Of a stretch of 64,000 bases of DNA, positions 1 to 8,673 are shown one piece after another. The position numbers and the translations under genes are program-made. The DNA comes from JAFGRU01 sp016934985. Its GTDB lineage: Bacteria; Desulfobacterota; Desulfuromonadia; Desulfuromonadales; JAAYDE01. The stretch spans positions 1-64,000 of the forward strand of contig CAXXJQ010000003.1 of assembly GCA_963665045.2 (NCBI GenBank), written 5' to 3'. The notes below the pieces were generated by a model. It saw nothing but the letters and a program-made list of their open reading frames with translations. It was not told where the DNA came from and did no database searches. The first letter of the stretch is position 1. Each line of letters starts with the position of its first letter.

Positions 1-207
1 ATAACAGATGGGGAGGGTCCAGAGGAGAGCATAGGCGAAACGTCCACCTGCGGTCGGCGCGGTAACCAGATGGCTGGTACCGATACCGGTCATCATGAGA
101 ATAAGACCGGGGCCGAAATGTTTGAACAGTGACATGGGGTCCATTGCTGGCGGTTCAAGCGCTTCAAGCGCCTCATCATATAATGCTGTTTTTTGTTCTT
201 CTGCCAT
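1..207 (-). CDS. Nramp-related membrane transporter, N-terminal part (cassette 4, cut by window edge)
   Basis: Only the first 69 codons are inside the window. They encode an N-terminal cytoplasmic tail ending in LEPPAMDP, then FGPGLILMMTGIGTSHLV and the start of the second membrane segment. This is nearly identical to the three complete transporters at 1708, 4389 and 7042, so it is a fourth paralogue. The ATG at 207 is preceded by a GAAAGG ribosome site. Unlike the other three, no PDC/Cache gene precedes it; an IS481 remnant lies between it and the next cassette. An operator copy is present 341 bases upstream (548-577). The tail (MAEEQKTALYDEALEALEPP) differs from those of its paralogues. Substrate unknown. 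Confidence 0.85.
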   Translation of the reverse strand, partial: MAEEQKTALYDEALEALEPPAMDPMSLFKHFGPGLILMMTGIGTSHLVTAPTAGGRFAYALLWTLPICY

Positions 208-747
208 GATAATACCTTTCTTGACTCGGGTAGGCTTAAAACCTAAAAAAATAAAATCAATATAAAATTTTGCGCCCAGAAAAATTTTTCTGCAGTTTTA
301 CCTCCTTTCAAAAAAATTTGGGCATGGGGTTGAAAAACGGGTAAATACCCGTTATAATTAAGAAAAATGCAGTGAAGTCGTTGGCACCAGCTGAAAAACC
401 TTGAAGCAGAAGTTGTGAAATTTGGTTTTGTGGGTATCTCGATGCAAACACTGCAAGTCCAAAAAAAAGACATAATTTCATTTCGAAACAATCAATGCTG
501 AATTTTTTGTCGACCAGAAAGTAAACAATTACCCCTCTCAAATCACCCGACATCTACCTACATGCTACCCGATGTCGATATTAATTCCCCTGATTTCAAT
601 AAGTTTCAAACCACCATGTCGGGTCAGAAAAGCAACTCGATATATGAATGTCGGGTTCTTTTCTTTGGCTGGGGAAAGGGAAATCTTAGAAAAACAACAG
701 GACAGTGTCCATAAAGTGTGCGCATTTCTAAAATGAGAGGGAAGGTC
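208..747. other. Non-coding leader of cassette 4
   Basis: No credible gene is seen. The stretch is AT-rich and carries the operator copy at 548-577. Two direct copies of ATGTCGGGT follow at 616-624 and 648-656; they resemble one half of the operator. This is the presumed regulatory leader of the partial transporter gene. Confidence 0.5.
548..577 (-). promoter_or_regulatory. Operator-like inverted repeat, copy 1
   Basis: CGACATC at 548-554 and GATGTCG at 571-577 form a perfect 7-bp inverted repeat with a 16-nt spacer. On the minus strand it reads CGACATCGGGTAG, 6 nt, then GTAGATGTCG. The same arms and the same spacer length occur at 4131, 6794 and 9473. It lies upstream of the partial transporter gene. 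The role as a protein-binding site is inferred. Confidence 0.65.
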
Positions 748-1568
748 TTAGGTTTTAGAAATCGAAGCGTTGTTTACATTTTTTGGCCATAGAAATAACC
801 AAGTACTTTTTCGTATGGCGTCATGTCGTCGATGGCCGGTGGGGTTTGACCGTATTGAAAAATTGATGAAAAGCAGCAGGCTGACCTGACGGTTCTTTCG
901 AACCCGAAAGACCTCCTCTCCTGGTGCCACCTCTCAATGATTGTGCGTATAACACGTCCGGCTTTGCCGTTGGTCTGAGGCCGAGGAGCCCCGTATACTT
1001 TTTACCAATACCGAGTTCAGTGCAGGCTTGCTAAAAATGCGTGCTGACTTACCTCCTTTGAACTGTTTGTCGTTGTCAGAGCAGGTACATTTGATGGTGT
1101 AGGGAAATTTATCGGCAACCTGGGGGAGAAAAAGGTCCAAACTGTTTTGTGTCTTGTCCGGATAGACGCCAGGAAACAAAACCTGGGAAAATTATCAATG
1201 GCGACAAACAGGTTCTTTCTTAAAAGTGTCTGCTCTTTGCCCTTGATCAACGGGAGGCGTTTGGTGTCAAAATGAACCAACTTTCCTTGATAGGACCCTT
1301 GTTGGAGCGTTTGGTTTCTCGTTCACGATATTTTAGAACACGGCCAACTTTCGGCAGACGCTTGAGCCCGTACTTAAGGCTGCGAACACGATCATTGGCA
1401 CTCTTCCTCGGGGCAAGTTCCTTGAGCGAGTGTCTTGTAGATCGTTGGCCAAGAAACACGATAAATTTCTGCCAGGCGACTGACTTTGGATTCGCCCGTC
1501 GCAGCCATAATTGGCCAGATCTTCTGGTTGTTGTTATGGGGGCGTATAACGGATGTTTTTCAGCATGA
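748..1568 (-). pseudogene. Decayed IS481-family transposase
   Basis: Pieces of one transposase are read in order from 1568 down to 748 but in several frames. They are an N-terminal helix-turn-helix part, the stretch YGLKRLPKVGRVLKYRERET, then VHFDTKRLPLIKGK, LFVAIDNFPRF, a DNDKQFKGG segment (family form DNGKEF), and a C-terminal end resembling FINFYNTVKPHRRHDGMTPYEK. This order matches the IS481 rve-type DDE transposase. Several frameshifts and the altered DNGKEF motif show it is inactive. I could not define terminal inverted repeats or a target duplication. It separates the partial fourth transporter from cassette 3. Confidence 0.8.
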
Positions 1569-1647
1569 CCATTTTTACGAAAACCTCCATTAGTTAGTAA
1601 TTATCATATTTTGTAAACAACGCGTCAAATTCGTAGGTTTAAGAAAT

Positions 1648-1682
1648 AAAAATGCGCCGGGAGATGTCTCTCCCGGCGCTTC
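1648..1682 (-). terminator. Intrinsic terminator after cassette 3 transporter
   Basis: An 11-bp perfect stem (GCGCCGGGAGA at 1654-1664 with its complement at 1669-1679) has a 4-nt loop and is followed on the minus strand by ATTTTTATTT. Almost the same hairpin follows the other two complete transporters, so it is part of the repeated cassette. Confidence 0.9.
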
Positions 1683-1707
1683 CATTACAATAAGCCTACC
1701 CGAGGCT

Positions 1708-3195
1708 TTAACCGATTTTGACTTTAAAGAGACGTGCGGCAATCATGGCGCCGGTCATGGCGGTAAACGCCAGACAGCTGAACCATCCGAACCAGGTGGC
1801 CCAGACGCCGGGATAGTAGTCTTTGTCTTTCTTGTCGATAACTGTGAAGCAGTACCAGAGGTTGAGGAAGAAGATTACCGGTGCGATGAAGTAAGCCAGG
1901 GCCGAGGCCACGAGGACCAGCCATACGGGCTTGGGCAGACCGATGATGATGGCGGAGGAGGCGATAACCGTCCAGGCCATGGTGATGCGGTAGATGTTGT
2001 ACTCGGAGTACCACTTGCTCTTCTTCTCGGGAGTCAGGTCTACGCGGTCAACACCGGACAGATCTGCGGTGCATTTGAAGATGTTACGGCAGCAGGCGCC
2101 GACGACGCGGGGCCAACCGTCGATGTAGTTGAACGCGGTGGAGAAGGTGGCTGCCAGTGCACCGAGGATGAAGATAACCATCATCCAGGCGCCGACGCTC
2201 TCGGTAAAGATCTTGGCAATTTCGCCCATAACCGCTTTCCCCTTAACTTCACTGGGGTACATCCATACGGCGGACAGGCACAGATAGATGAAAGCTACAA
2301 AAGCAGAGATCCAGTGACCGAAGGCAAAGTCGTAGTTCCCGATTTTGAACCAGCGACGAGCGTATTCCTGAGTCTTGGGAGGCAGGGCGCCGATGGGCAT
2401 GGCCAGGTCGGCTTTGGTCGAGGAGAAGGGGTCGAACAGGGGAATTTTTCCTGCTTCTTCCAGGGTGCGACGAACGTAAGCCATCCCTTTTTTCTTGGCT
2501 TTCCCCCACTCGGAAGCCTGAACGGATACGTCGATACCGGTCGGCAGCAGACCGAAGAAACCGGCGACGATCAGCCAGGAGCCGGAAGGCATGTCAAAGA
2601 TGAAGAAATGAGCCATCTTGGACATCGGGGCGGGCTGATATACATAGACGGCGATCGATGAAAAGACCAGGGCGCCGGCGCAGATCTTGGTAGTGTTTTC
2701 AACCGCACCGTAGTTTCCGTAGAGGATGACGTAGGCGGAAACGAGGGCGACAATCACAGCGTAGACCCAAAGGGCGATGGGCAGTCCCCAGTGGACGCTG
2801 AAGAGATAATAGAAAACCGCGGCACAGGCGATGAGACGACCGGCCTCACCGATGGCGCATTGGATGATGGTAACGATCATCACGTACCAGAGCGGCCATT
2901 TGCCGGGCGCACAGCCGTAGGCGTCCATCATGCTCATACCGGTGGCGTTAGTGAAACGGAAGGCCATCTGGAAGCCGTAGTATTTAAAAATGTAACAGAT
3001 GGGAATGGTCCACAGGAGAGCATAGGCGAAACGCCCGCCTGCGGTCGGCGCGGTAACCAGATGGCTGGTTCCGATACCGGTCATCATGAGAATAAGACCG
3101 GGGCCGAAATGTTTTAACATGGACATGGGATCCATTGCTGGTGGTTCCAGCTTTTCGAGCGCTTCACAATTGAATTTGCCTTGATCTTCTGCCAT
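1708..3195 (-). CDS. Nramp-related membrane transporter (cassette 3)
   Basis: A 495-aa polytopic membrane protein of the LeuT-fold Nramp superfamily. Segment 1 reads GPGLILMMTGIGTSHLV and the segment-6 region reads FFGLLPTGIDVSVQASEWG. The metal-binding DPGN and MPH motifs of true Nramp transporters are absent at these places, as in the Nramp-related branch of unknown substrate. A charged loop after segment 6 (about residues 230-290) differs most from the paralogues at 4389 and 7042; most other segments are nearly identical. The ATG at 3195 is chosen because GAAAGGA lies about 9 nt before it; an upstream in-frame ATG at 3213 has no good site. It follows its PDC/Cache partner by 145 bases, and the two are probably co-transcribed and ended by the hairpin at 1648. 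Confidence 0.85.
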   Translation of the reverse strand: MAEDQGKFNCEALEKLEPPAMDPMSMLKHFGPGLILMMTGIGTSHLVTAPTAGGRFAYALLWTIPICYIFKYYGFQMAFRFTNATGMSMMDAYGCAPGKWPLWYVMIVTIIQCAIGEAGRLIACAAVFYYLFSVHWGLPIALWVYAVIVALVSAYVILYGNYGAVENTTKICAGALVFSSIAVYVYQPAPMSKMAHFFIFDMPSGSWLIVAGFFGLLPTGIDVSVQASEWGKAKKKGMAYVRRTLEEAGKIPLFDPFSSTKADLAMPIGALPPKTQEYARRWFKIGNYDFAFGHWISAFVAFIYLCLSAVWMYPSEVKGKAVMGEIAKIFTESVGAWMMVIFILGALAATFSTAFNYIDGWPRVVGACCRNIFKCTADLSGVDRVDLTPEKKSKWYSEYNIYRITMAWTVIASSAIIIGLPKPVWLVLVASALAYFIAPVIFFLNLWYCFTVIDKKDKDYYPGVWATWFGWFSCLAFTAMTGAMIAARLFKVKIG

Positions 3196-3340
3196 TATTT
3201 TATTTCCTTTCATGTTATCAATACACAGATCAGTTCATTGGGATTATCCCGTCATCGGCAAATAGATGTTTTTGCTATCACCACCCCCTTCCAAGCCAAG
3301 GCTGATGACAGGCCTGGTTAAATATTCTTTTACTTGAAAA

Positions 3341-3904
3341 TTATTTAACTTTGTCTACATCGATACCGAAGGTAATGGCTCCGATAGCTTTGCCGCCGTC
3401 CATAACCGGAACGGAAACTTGGCACAGGTAGGACTGAGCACTCTTGTCGAACTCAACCTCGTCGACAAATACGGCGCCCGCACCACCATTAAAGGATTTT
3501 TTGAACTTGGCTTCATCGCCTTGCCAGTAGTCGGAGGTTTTGTCGCTCATGGCCACATTGGCACCCTGGTCGTCCATGAGGAACAGCTCTACCAGGTAGG
3601 GTTCGCTGTCGCGGATCTCGGCCAGACGTTTCCCCGCGGGGGAGTCCATGATGGCTTTCATGTAGTCGGCAACACCGGCAGTGCCTTTCCATTTGGCGTC
3701 CATGGCTTCAATGTCGGCCATGGCTTTGCCTTTGGCGTTCTCGGCTTTGACGGCATCGACGAGGACGGGATCGGTTCCAAAAGCGGCCAGTTTTGCCTTG
3801 GCGAGATCAACAACAGATTGGGGAGCGGCTTCGGCGAATGAAAGGCTTACGGAGACAAGCAGAACAAAAAGAATACCGAGACCTGAGACAACCGTTTTTT
3901 TCAT
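3341..3904 (-). CDS. Secreted PDC/Cache-like sensor-domain protein (cassette 3)
   Basis: A 187-aa exported protein. Residues 1-24 form a signal peptide ending near SFAEA. Residues about 28-95 are predicted helical. Residues about 100-187 resemble one PDC/Cache ligand-binding module, with the stretches EPYLVELFLMDDQGANVAMS, TSDYWQGDEAKF and IGAITFGIDVDKV. There is no membrane anchor or output domain after the module, so it is expected to be free in the periplasm. The start at 3904 follows GGAGGAAGGA; an in-frame ATG 18 bases upstream is less likely. It lies just upstream of a transporter gene in every complete cassette, suggesting a binding partner or extracytoplasmic sensor for it. The ligand is unknown. 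Confidence 0.85.
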   Translation of the reverse strand: MKKTVVSGLGILFVLLVSVSLSFAEAAPQSVVDLAKAKLAAFGTDPVLVDAVKAENAKGKAMADIEAMDAKWKGTAGVADYMKAIMDSPAGKRLAEIRDSEPYLVELFLMDDQGANVAMSDKTSDYWQGDEAKFKKSFNGGAGAVFVDEVEFDKSAQSYLCQVSVPVMDGGKAIGAITFGIDVDKVK

Positions 3905-4325
3905 GTTATTTCCTTCCTCCAATTGATGAAACGAATTTCGAAGAAAATAAGAGAGTGTGGTGGAAATTCGTCCGGTTTAGTCCCGACCTCCCCAACATCG
4001 GGTCACATCGATAACCGCCATGGTATGGCGGCTTTTTCACGCAAAATTTTCAAAAATGCCAACGAGAATTCAGGGTTTAAAGCTCGTTTTTGTGCGTCAA
4101 AGGAAAACAGGAAAGTCACATAAATACATTCGACATCTAGCTGAATACTACCCGATGTCGATAATCAGGCTTCTGATTACAATAGGTTATGGCTTTGAAG
4201 GTCGGGTGTTTGAAACAGGGCGATATTTGATTGTCTAGTAAAAAAGGCGAACTTTTGAAAAAACGATGGCTGGAAATTGGCCTTGAAAGTGATTTGGAGT
4301 TCTTCGGCTTGGGTTTAAAAGAATA
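3905..4325. other. Non-coding leader of cassette 3
   Basis: No gene is seen. It carries operator copy 2 (4131-4160) and a possible extra half-site, ACATCGGGT near 3992, about 90 bases before the PDC gene. It begins just after the terminator of cassette 2. Confidence 0.5.
4131..4160 (-). promoter_or_regulatory. Operator-like inverted repeat, copy 2
   Basis: CGACATC (4131-4137) and GATGTCG (4154-4160) are separated by exactly 16 nt. On the minus strand the site reads CGACATCGGGTAGTATTC, then AGCTAGATGTCG. It lies 227 bases upstream of the PDC gene start at 3904. The interior is closely shared with copy 3, so conservation extends past the palindromic arms. Confidence 0.7.
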
Positions 4326-4362
4326 AAAATGCGCCGGGAGATTATAATCTCTCCCGGCGCTT
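4326..4362 (-). terminator. Intrinsic terminator after cassette 2 transporter
   Basis: GCGCCGGGAG (4331-4340) pairs with CTCCCGGCGC (4351-4360); ATTTTTATTC follows on the minus strand. It is homologous to the hairpins at 1648 and 6982. Confidence 0.9.
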
Positions 4363-4388
4363 CCATAACAACAAGCCTACCCGAGGCT

Positions 4389-5879
4389 TTAACCGATATT
4401 GACTTTAAAGAGACGTGCGGCAATCATTAGGGCGGTCATAACGGTAAACGCTACGCAGCTGAGCCATCCGAACCATGTCGCCCAGGTTCCGGGATAGTAA
4501 GGTTTGTGGTTTTTGTCAATGACGGTGAAGCAGTACCAGAGGTTGAGGAAGAAGATTACCGGTGCAATGAAGTAAGCCAGGGCCGAGGCCACGAGGACCA
4601 GCCATACCGGTTTGGGCAGACCGATGATAATGGCGGAGGAGGCGATAACGGTCCAGGCCATGGTGATGCGGTAGATGTTGTACTCGGAATACCATTTGCT
4701 CTTCTTCTCGGGGGTCAGGTCGGCACGGTCAACGCCGGACAGTTCCGCGGTACATTTGAAGATGTTGCGGCAGCAGGCGCCGACTACGCGGGGCCAACCG
4801 TCGATGTAGTTGAACGCCGTGGAGAAGGTGGCTGCCAGTGCACCGAGGATGAAGATAACCATCATCCAGGCGCCGACGCTCTCGGTGAAGATCTTGGCGA
4901 TTTCGCCCATAACCGCTTTACCCTTAACTTCACTGGGGTACATCCAGACGGCAGCCAGAACCAGGTAAATGAAAGCGGCCAGAGCTGAAATCCAGTGGCC
5001 GAACATGAAGTCGAGATTTCCGATTTTATACCAGCGGTCGGAATATTCCCTGGCTTTGGGAGTCAGGTCATTGAGAGGAAATGAAAGGTCCGCTTTGGTT
5101 GAAGTGAATGGGTCGAATAGAGCCATCTTGCCGTTCTTTTCCAGGGTCCGGCGGATCAGGGCGATCCCTTTTTTCTTGGCTTTCCCCCACTCGGAGGCCT
5201 GAACGGAAACGTCGATACCGGTCGGCAGCAGGCCGAAGAAACCGGCGACGATCAGCCAGGAGCCGGAAGGCATGTCAAAGATGAAGAAATGAGCCATCTT
5301 GGACATGGGGGCGGGCTGGTAGATGTAAACGGCAACAGAGGACAGGACCAGGGCGCCGGCGCAGACCTTGGTGACGTTCTCGACCGCGCCATAGTTCCCG
5401 TAGAGGATGACATAGGCGGAAACGAGGGCAACGACCACCGCGTAGACCCAGAGAGCGATGGGCAGTCCCCAGTGGACGCTGAAGAGATAATAGAAGACCG
5501 CGGCGCAGGCGATGAGACGGCCGGCCTCACCGATGGCGCACTGGATGATGGTGACGATCATCACATACCAGAGCGGCCATTTGCCGGGTGCGCAACCGTA
5601 AGCGTCCATCATACTCTGCCCGGTGGCGTTGGTGAAGCGGAAGGCCATCTGGAAGCCGTAGTACTTAAAGATGTAGCAGACCGGAATGGTCCACAGGAGG
5701 GCATAGGCGAAACGTCCCCCTGCGGTCGGTGCGGTAACCAGATGGCTGGTACCGATACCGGTCATCATGAGAATAAGGCCGGGACCGAAATGTTTGAACA
5801 GCGACAATGGGTCCATCGCTGGTGGTTCCAGCTTTTCAACTTCCTCATCATATAATCTGGCTTTTGTTTCATCTGCCAT
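4389..5879 (-). CDS. Nramp-related membrane transporter (cassette 2)
   Basis: A 496-aa paralogue of the proteins at 1708 and 7042, with the same predicted membrane segments and the same loss of the Nramp DPGN and MPH metal-site motifs. The N-terminal tail (MAEETKARLYDEEVEKLEPP) matches that of the 7042 protein. The loop after segment 6 is the most divergent of the three copies: it reads DLSFPLNDLTPKAREYSDRW where the 7042 copy reads DLAMDIKALSPKAQEYSRRW. The ATG at 5879 follows a GAAAGGAAATTGAATT leader. It is preceded by a PDC/Cache gene and followed by the hairpin at 4326. Uptake or export of a small solute is inferred; nothing in the sequence names the substrate. Confidence 0.85.
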   Translation of the reverse strand: MADETKARLYDEEVEKLEPPAMDPLSLFKHFGPGLILMMTGIGTSHLVTAPTAGGRFAYALLWTIPVCYIFKYYGFQMAFRFTNATGQSMMDAYGCAPGKWPLWYVMIVTIIQCAIGEAGRLIACAAVFYYLFSVHWGLPIALWVYAVVVALVSAYVILYGNYGAVENVTKVCAGALVLSSVAVYIYQPAPMSKMAHFFIFDMPSGSWLIVAGFFGLLPTGIDVSVQASEWGKAKKKGIALIRRTLEKNGKMALFDPFTSTKADLSFPLNDLTPKAREYSDRWYKIGNLDFMFGHWISALAAFIYLVLAAVWMYPSEVKGKAVMGEIAKIFTESVGAWMMVIFILGALAATFSTAFNYIDGWPRVVGACCRNIFKCTAELSGVDRADLTPEKKSKWYSEYNIYRITMAWTVIASSAIIIGLPKPVWLVLVASALAYFIAPVIFFLNLWYCFTVIDKNHKPYYPGTWATWFGWLSCVAFTVMTALMIAARLFKVNIG

Positions 5880-6022
5880 AATTCAATTTCCTTTCTAAAT
5901 GTCTGAAACAAGTCAGTTTAAAAAAGAATTGTATTTTAACGGTCCTGTCACCCGGCTTTTTTCAACTATCACCTCCTTTCCAATCCAGGCTGGCAACAGG
6001 CTTGGTTGATGCTTTCCCCTGA

Positions 6023-6586
6023 TTATTTGACTTTGTCCACATCGATACCGAAGGTAATGGCGCCGATAGCTTTGCCGCCGTCCATAACCGGAACGGAAAC
6101 CTGGCAGAGGTAGGACTGAGCGCTTTTGTCAAACTCAACATCGTCAACAAATACGGCGCCTGCGCCACCATTAAAGGATTTTTTGAACTTGGCTTCATCG
6201 CCTTGCCAGTAGTCGGAGGTTTTGTCGCTCATGGCTACATTGGCGCCCTGGTTGTCCATTAGAAACAGCTCTACCAGGTAGGGTTCGCTGTCGCGAATCT
6301 CAGCCAGTCGTTTCCCCGCGGGGGAGTCCATGATGGCTTTCATGTAGTCGGCAACACCGGCAGTGCCTTTCCATTTGGCGTCCAGGGCTTCAATGTCGGC
6401 CATGGTTTTACCTTTGGCGTTCTCGGCTTTGACGGCATCGACGAGGACGGAATCGGTTCCAAAAGCGGCAAGTTTTGCATTGGCGAGATCAACAACAGAT
6501 TGGGGGGCGGCTTCGGCGAATGAGAGACTTACGGAGACAAGCAGAACAAAAAGAATACTTAGACCTGAGACTACCGTTTTTTTCAT
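6023..6586 (-). CDS. Secreted PDC/Cache-like sensor-domain protein (cassette 2)
   Basis: A 187-aa paralogue of the proteins at 3341 and 8674. It has a signal peptide (residues 1-24), a helical segment and a C-terminal single PDC/Cache module containing SDYWQGDEAKFKKSF and a lone Cys at about residue 161. From about residue 97 to the end it is nearly identical to both paralogues, while the N-terminal half differs at scattered positions. The ATG at 6586 has GGAGGAAATGGT before it. It lies 143 bases upstream of its transporter, probably in one transcript. Periplasmic ligand sensing or delivery to the transporter is inferred. Confidence 0.85.
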   Translation of the reverse strand: MKKTVVSGLSILFVLLVSVSLSFAEAAPQSVVDLANAKLAAFGTDSVLVDAVKAENAKGKTMADIEALDAKWKGTAGVADYMKAIMDSPAGKRLAEIRDSEPYLVELFLMDNQGANVAMSDKTSDYWQGDEAKFKKSFNGGAGAVFVDDVEFDKSAQSYLCQVSVPVMDGGKAIGAITFGIDVDKVK

Positions 6587-6981
6587 ACCATTTCCTCCTT
6601 TTGAGAGATTTTAGGGTTAATGTGAACGGGAAGTTCTCTGCCAGTCAGCAATTTTTTACCCCGATGTATAGAAGAATCGGGATATGTCTATGGATAAGTC
6701 ACATCCTTTCAACTGATGATTTTTTAAATAAACAGGAAATTTCTTGATATTTCTTTCCTAATAAGGAGAACAAGAAAACCACTTAAATGCATTCGACATC
6801 TAACCGAATACTACCCGATGTCGACAAACATTTCCCTGAATACAATAATTTATAAAAATGGAATTATGTTAAAAAACGGGGACATGGATGTTTTTGGTTA
6901 TGAAAAGGGAACGCTGAAGAGGAGCTTGGAAAAAGTTTTGTCCTGGATAAAGGCGATGAGGCGAGCATTCATAGACAAAAT
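6587..6981. other. Non-coding leader of cassette 2
   Basis: No gene is supported. It holds operator copy 3 (6794-6823) and a short palindrome CCGAT-N10-ATCGG at 6661-6680, about 75 bases before the PDC gene; it may be a secondary site. Confidence 0.45.
6794..6823 (-). promoter_or_regulatory. Operator-like inverted repeat, copy 3
   Basis: CGACATC (6794-6800) and GATGTCG (6817-6823) have a 16-nt spacer. The minus-strand reading CGACATCGGGTAGTATTCGG is almost the same as copy 2. It lies 208 bases upstream of the PDC gene start at 6586. Confidence 0.7.
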
Positions 6982-7015
6982 AAAAATGCGCCGGGAGATA
7001 AATCTCTCGGCGCTT
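6982..7015 (-). terminator. Intrinsic terminator after cassette 1 transporter
   Basis: GCGCCGGGAGA (6988-6998) pairs with TCTCTCGGCGC (7003-7013) through one G-U pair; ATTTTTATTTTG follows on the minus strand. It is homologous to the hairpins of the other cassettes. Confidence 0.88.
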
Positions 7016-7041
7016 TCATTACAATAAGCCTACCCGAGGCT

Positions 7042-8532
7042 TTAACCGATTTTGACTTTAAAGAGACGTGCGGCAATCATGGCGCCGGTCATGAGAGTAA
7101 AGGCAATACAACTAATCCATCCGAACCAGGTGGCCCAAACGCCGGGATAGTAATCTTTGTCGGTTTTGTCGATAACCGTGAAGCAATACCAGAGGTTGAG
7201 GAAAAAGATTACCGGTGCAATGAAGTAAGCCAGGGCCGAGGCCACGAGGACCAGCCATACCGGCTTGGGCAGACCGATGATGATGGCGGAGGAAGCGATA
7301 ACCGTCCAGGCCATGGTGATGCGGTAGATGTTGTACTCGGAATACCACTTGCTCTTCTTCTCGGGGGTCAGGTCGGCACGGTCAACGCCGGGCAGGTCCG
7401 CGGTGCATTTGAAGATGTTGCGGCAGCAGGCGCCGACTACGCGGGGCCAACCGTCGATGTAGTTGAACGCAGTGGAGAAGGTGGCGGCCAGTGCACCAAG
7501 AATGAAGACGACCATCATCCAGGCGCCGACGCTCTCGGTAAAAATCTTGGCGATCTCGCCCATAACCGCTTTCCCCTTAACTTCGCTGGGGTACATCCAG
7601 ACCGCGGCCAGAACCAGGTAGATGAAAGCGGCCAGAGCTGAAATCCAGTGACCGAACATGAAGTCGTAGTTACCGATTCTGAACCAGCGGCGGGAGTACT
7701 CCTGGGCCTTGGGAGACAGAGCTTTGATGTCCATGGCGAGGTCGGCTTTGGTCGAGGAAAAGGGATCGAACAGGGGCACTTTGCCATTCTTTTCCAGGGT
7801 CCGGCGGATCAGGGCCATCCCTTTTTTCTTGGCTTTCCCCCACTCGGAAGCCTGAACGGAAACGTCGATACCGGTCGGCAGCAGGCCGAAGAAGCCGGCG
7901 ACGATCAGCCAGGAGCCGGAAGGCATGTCAAAGATGAAGAAATGAGCCATCTTGGACAAGGGAGCGGGCTGGTAGATGTAAACGGCGACGGAGGAGAGAA
8001 CCAGGGCGCCGGCGCAGACCTTGGTGACGTTTTCAACCGCGCCGTAGTTCCCGTAGAGGATGACGTAGGCGGAAACGAGGGCAACGACCACCGCATAGAC
8101 CCAAAGGGCGATGGGCAGCCCCCAGTGAACGCTGAAGAGATAATAGAAGACCGCGGCGCAGGCGATGAGACGGCCGGCCTCACCGATGGCGCACTGGATG
8201 ATGGTGACGATCATCACGTACCAGAGCGGCCATTTGCCGGGCGCGCAGCCGTAAGCGTCCATCATACTCATACCGGTGGAGTTGGTGAAGCGGAAGGCCA
8301 TCTGGAAGCCGTAGTACTTAAAGATGTAGCAGACCGGAATGGTCCACAGGAGGGCATAGGCGAAACGTCCGCCTGCGGTCGGTGCGGTAACCAGATGGCT
8401 GGTTCCGATACCGGTCATCATGAGAATCATCCCAGGGCCGAAATGTTTCAGCAGGGACATCGGGTCCATCGCTGGTGGTTCCAGCTTTTCAACTTCCTCA
8501 TCATATAATCTGGCTTTTGTTTCTTCTGCCAT
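7042..8532 (-). CDS. Nramp-related membrane transporter (cassette 1)
   Basis: A 496-aa membrane protein and the first transporter of the array. Segment 1 (about residues 32-48) reads GPGMILMMTGIGTSHLV and segment 6 (about 211-228) contains LLPTGIDVSVQASEW, so the DPGN and MPH metal ligands of Nramp carriers are replaced. A charged cytoplasmic-type loop of about 60 residues follows (KAKKKGMALIRRTLEKNGK...). Later segments include IGLPKPVWLVLVASALAYF, shared with the paralogues. The start at 8532 is supported by GAAAGGAAATTGAATT. It lies 142 bases after its PDC/Cache partner. A single-codon GGA to GCT-type change in segment 2 (TNSTG for TNATG) shows ordinary drift. Substrate unknown. Confidence 0.85.
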   Translation of the reverse strand: MAEETKARLYDEEVEKLEPPAMDPMSLLKHFGPGMILMMTGIGTSHLVTAPTAGGRFAYALLWTIPVCYIFKYYGFQMAFRFTNSTGMSMMDAYGCAPGKWPLWYVMIVTIIQCAIGEAGRLIACAAVFYYLFSVHWGLPIALWVYAVVVALVSAYVILYGNYGAVENVTKVCAGALVLSSVAVYIYQPAPLSKMAHFFIFDMPSGSWLIVAGFFGLLPTGIDVSVQASEWGKAKKKGMALIRRTLEKNGKVPLFDPFSSTKADLAMDIKALSPKAQEYSRRWFRIGNYDFMFGHWISALAAFIYLVLAAVWMYPSEVKGKAVMGEIAKIFTESVGAWMMVVFILGALAATFSTAFNYIDGWPRVVGACCRNIFKCTADLPGVDRADLTPEKKSKWYSEYNIYRITMAWTVIASSAIIIGLPKPVWLVLVASALAYFIAPVIFFLNLWYCFTVIDKTDKDYYPGVWATWFGWISCIAFTLMTGAMIAARLFKVKIG

Positions 8533-8673
8533 AATTCAATTTCCTTTCTAAATGTCTGAAACAGGTCAGTATTAAAAAGAATTGTATTTTTACTTTCCTG
8601 TCACCGGGCTTTTTTACTATCACCCCCTTTCCAATCCAGGCTGGCAACAGGCTTGGTTGATGCTTTCCCCTGA

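Noticed and set aside
7648..8508. 286-codon open frame on the plus strand antisense to the transporter
   Set aside because: It mirrors the conserved transporter genes; similar antisense frames occur in the other copies. Low-complexity His/Gly/Asp-rich product, no ribosome site.
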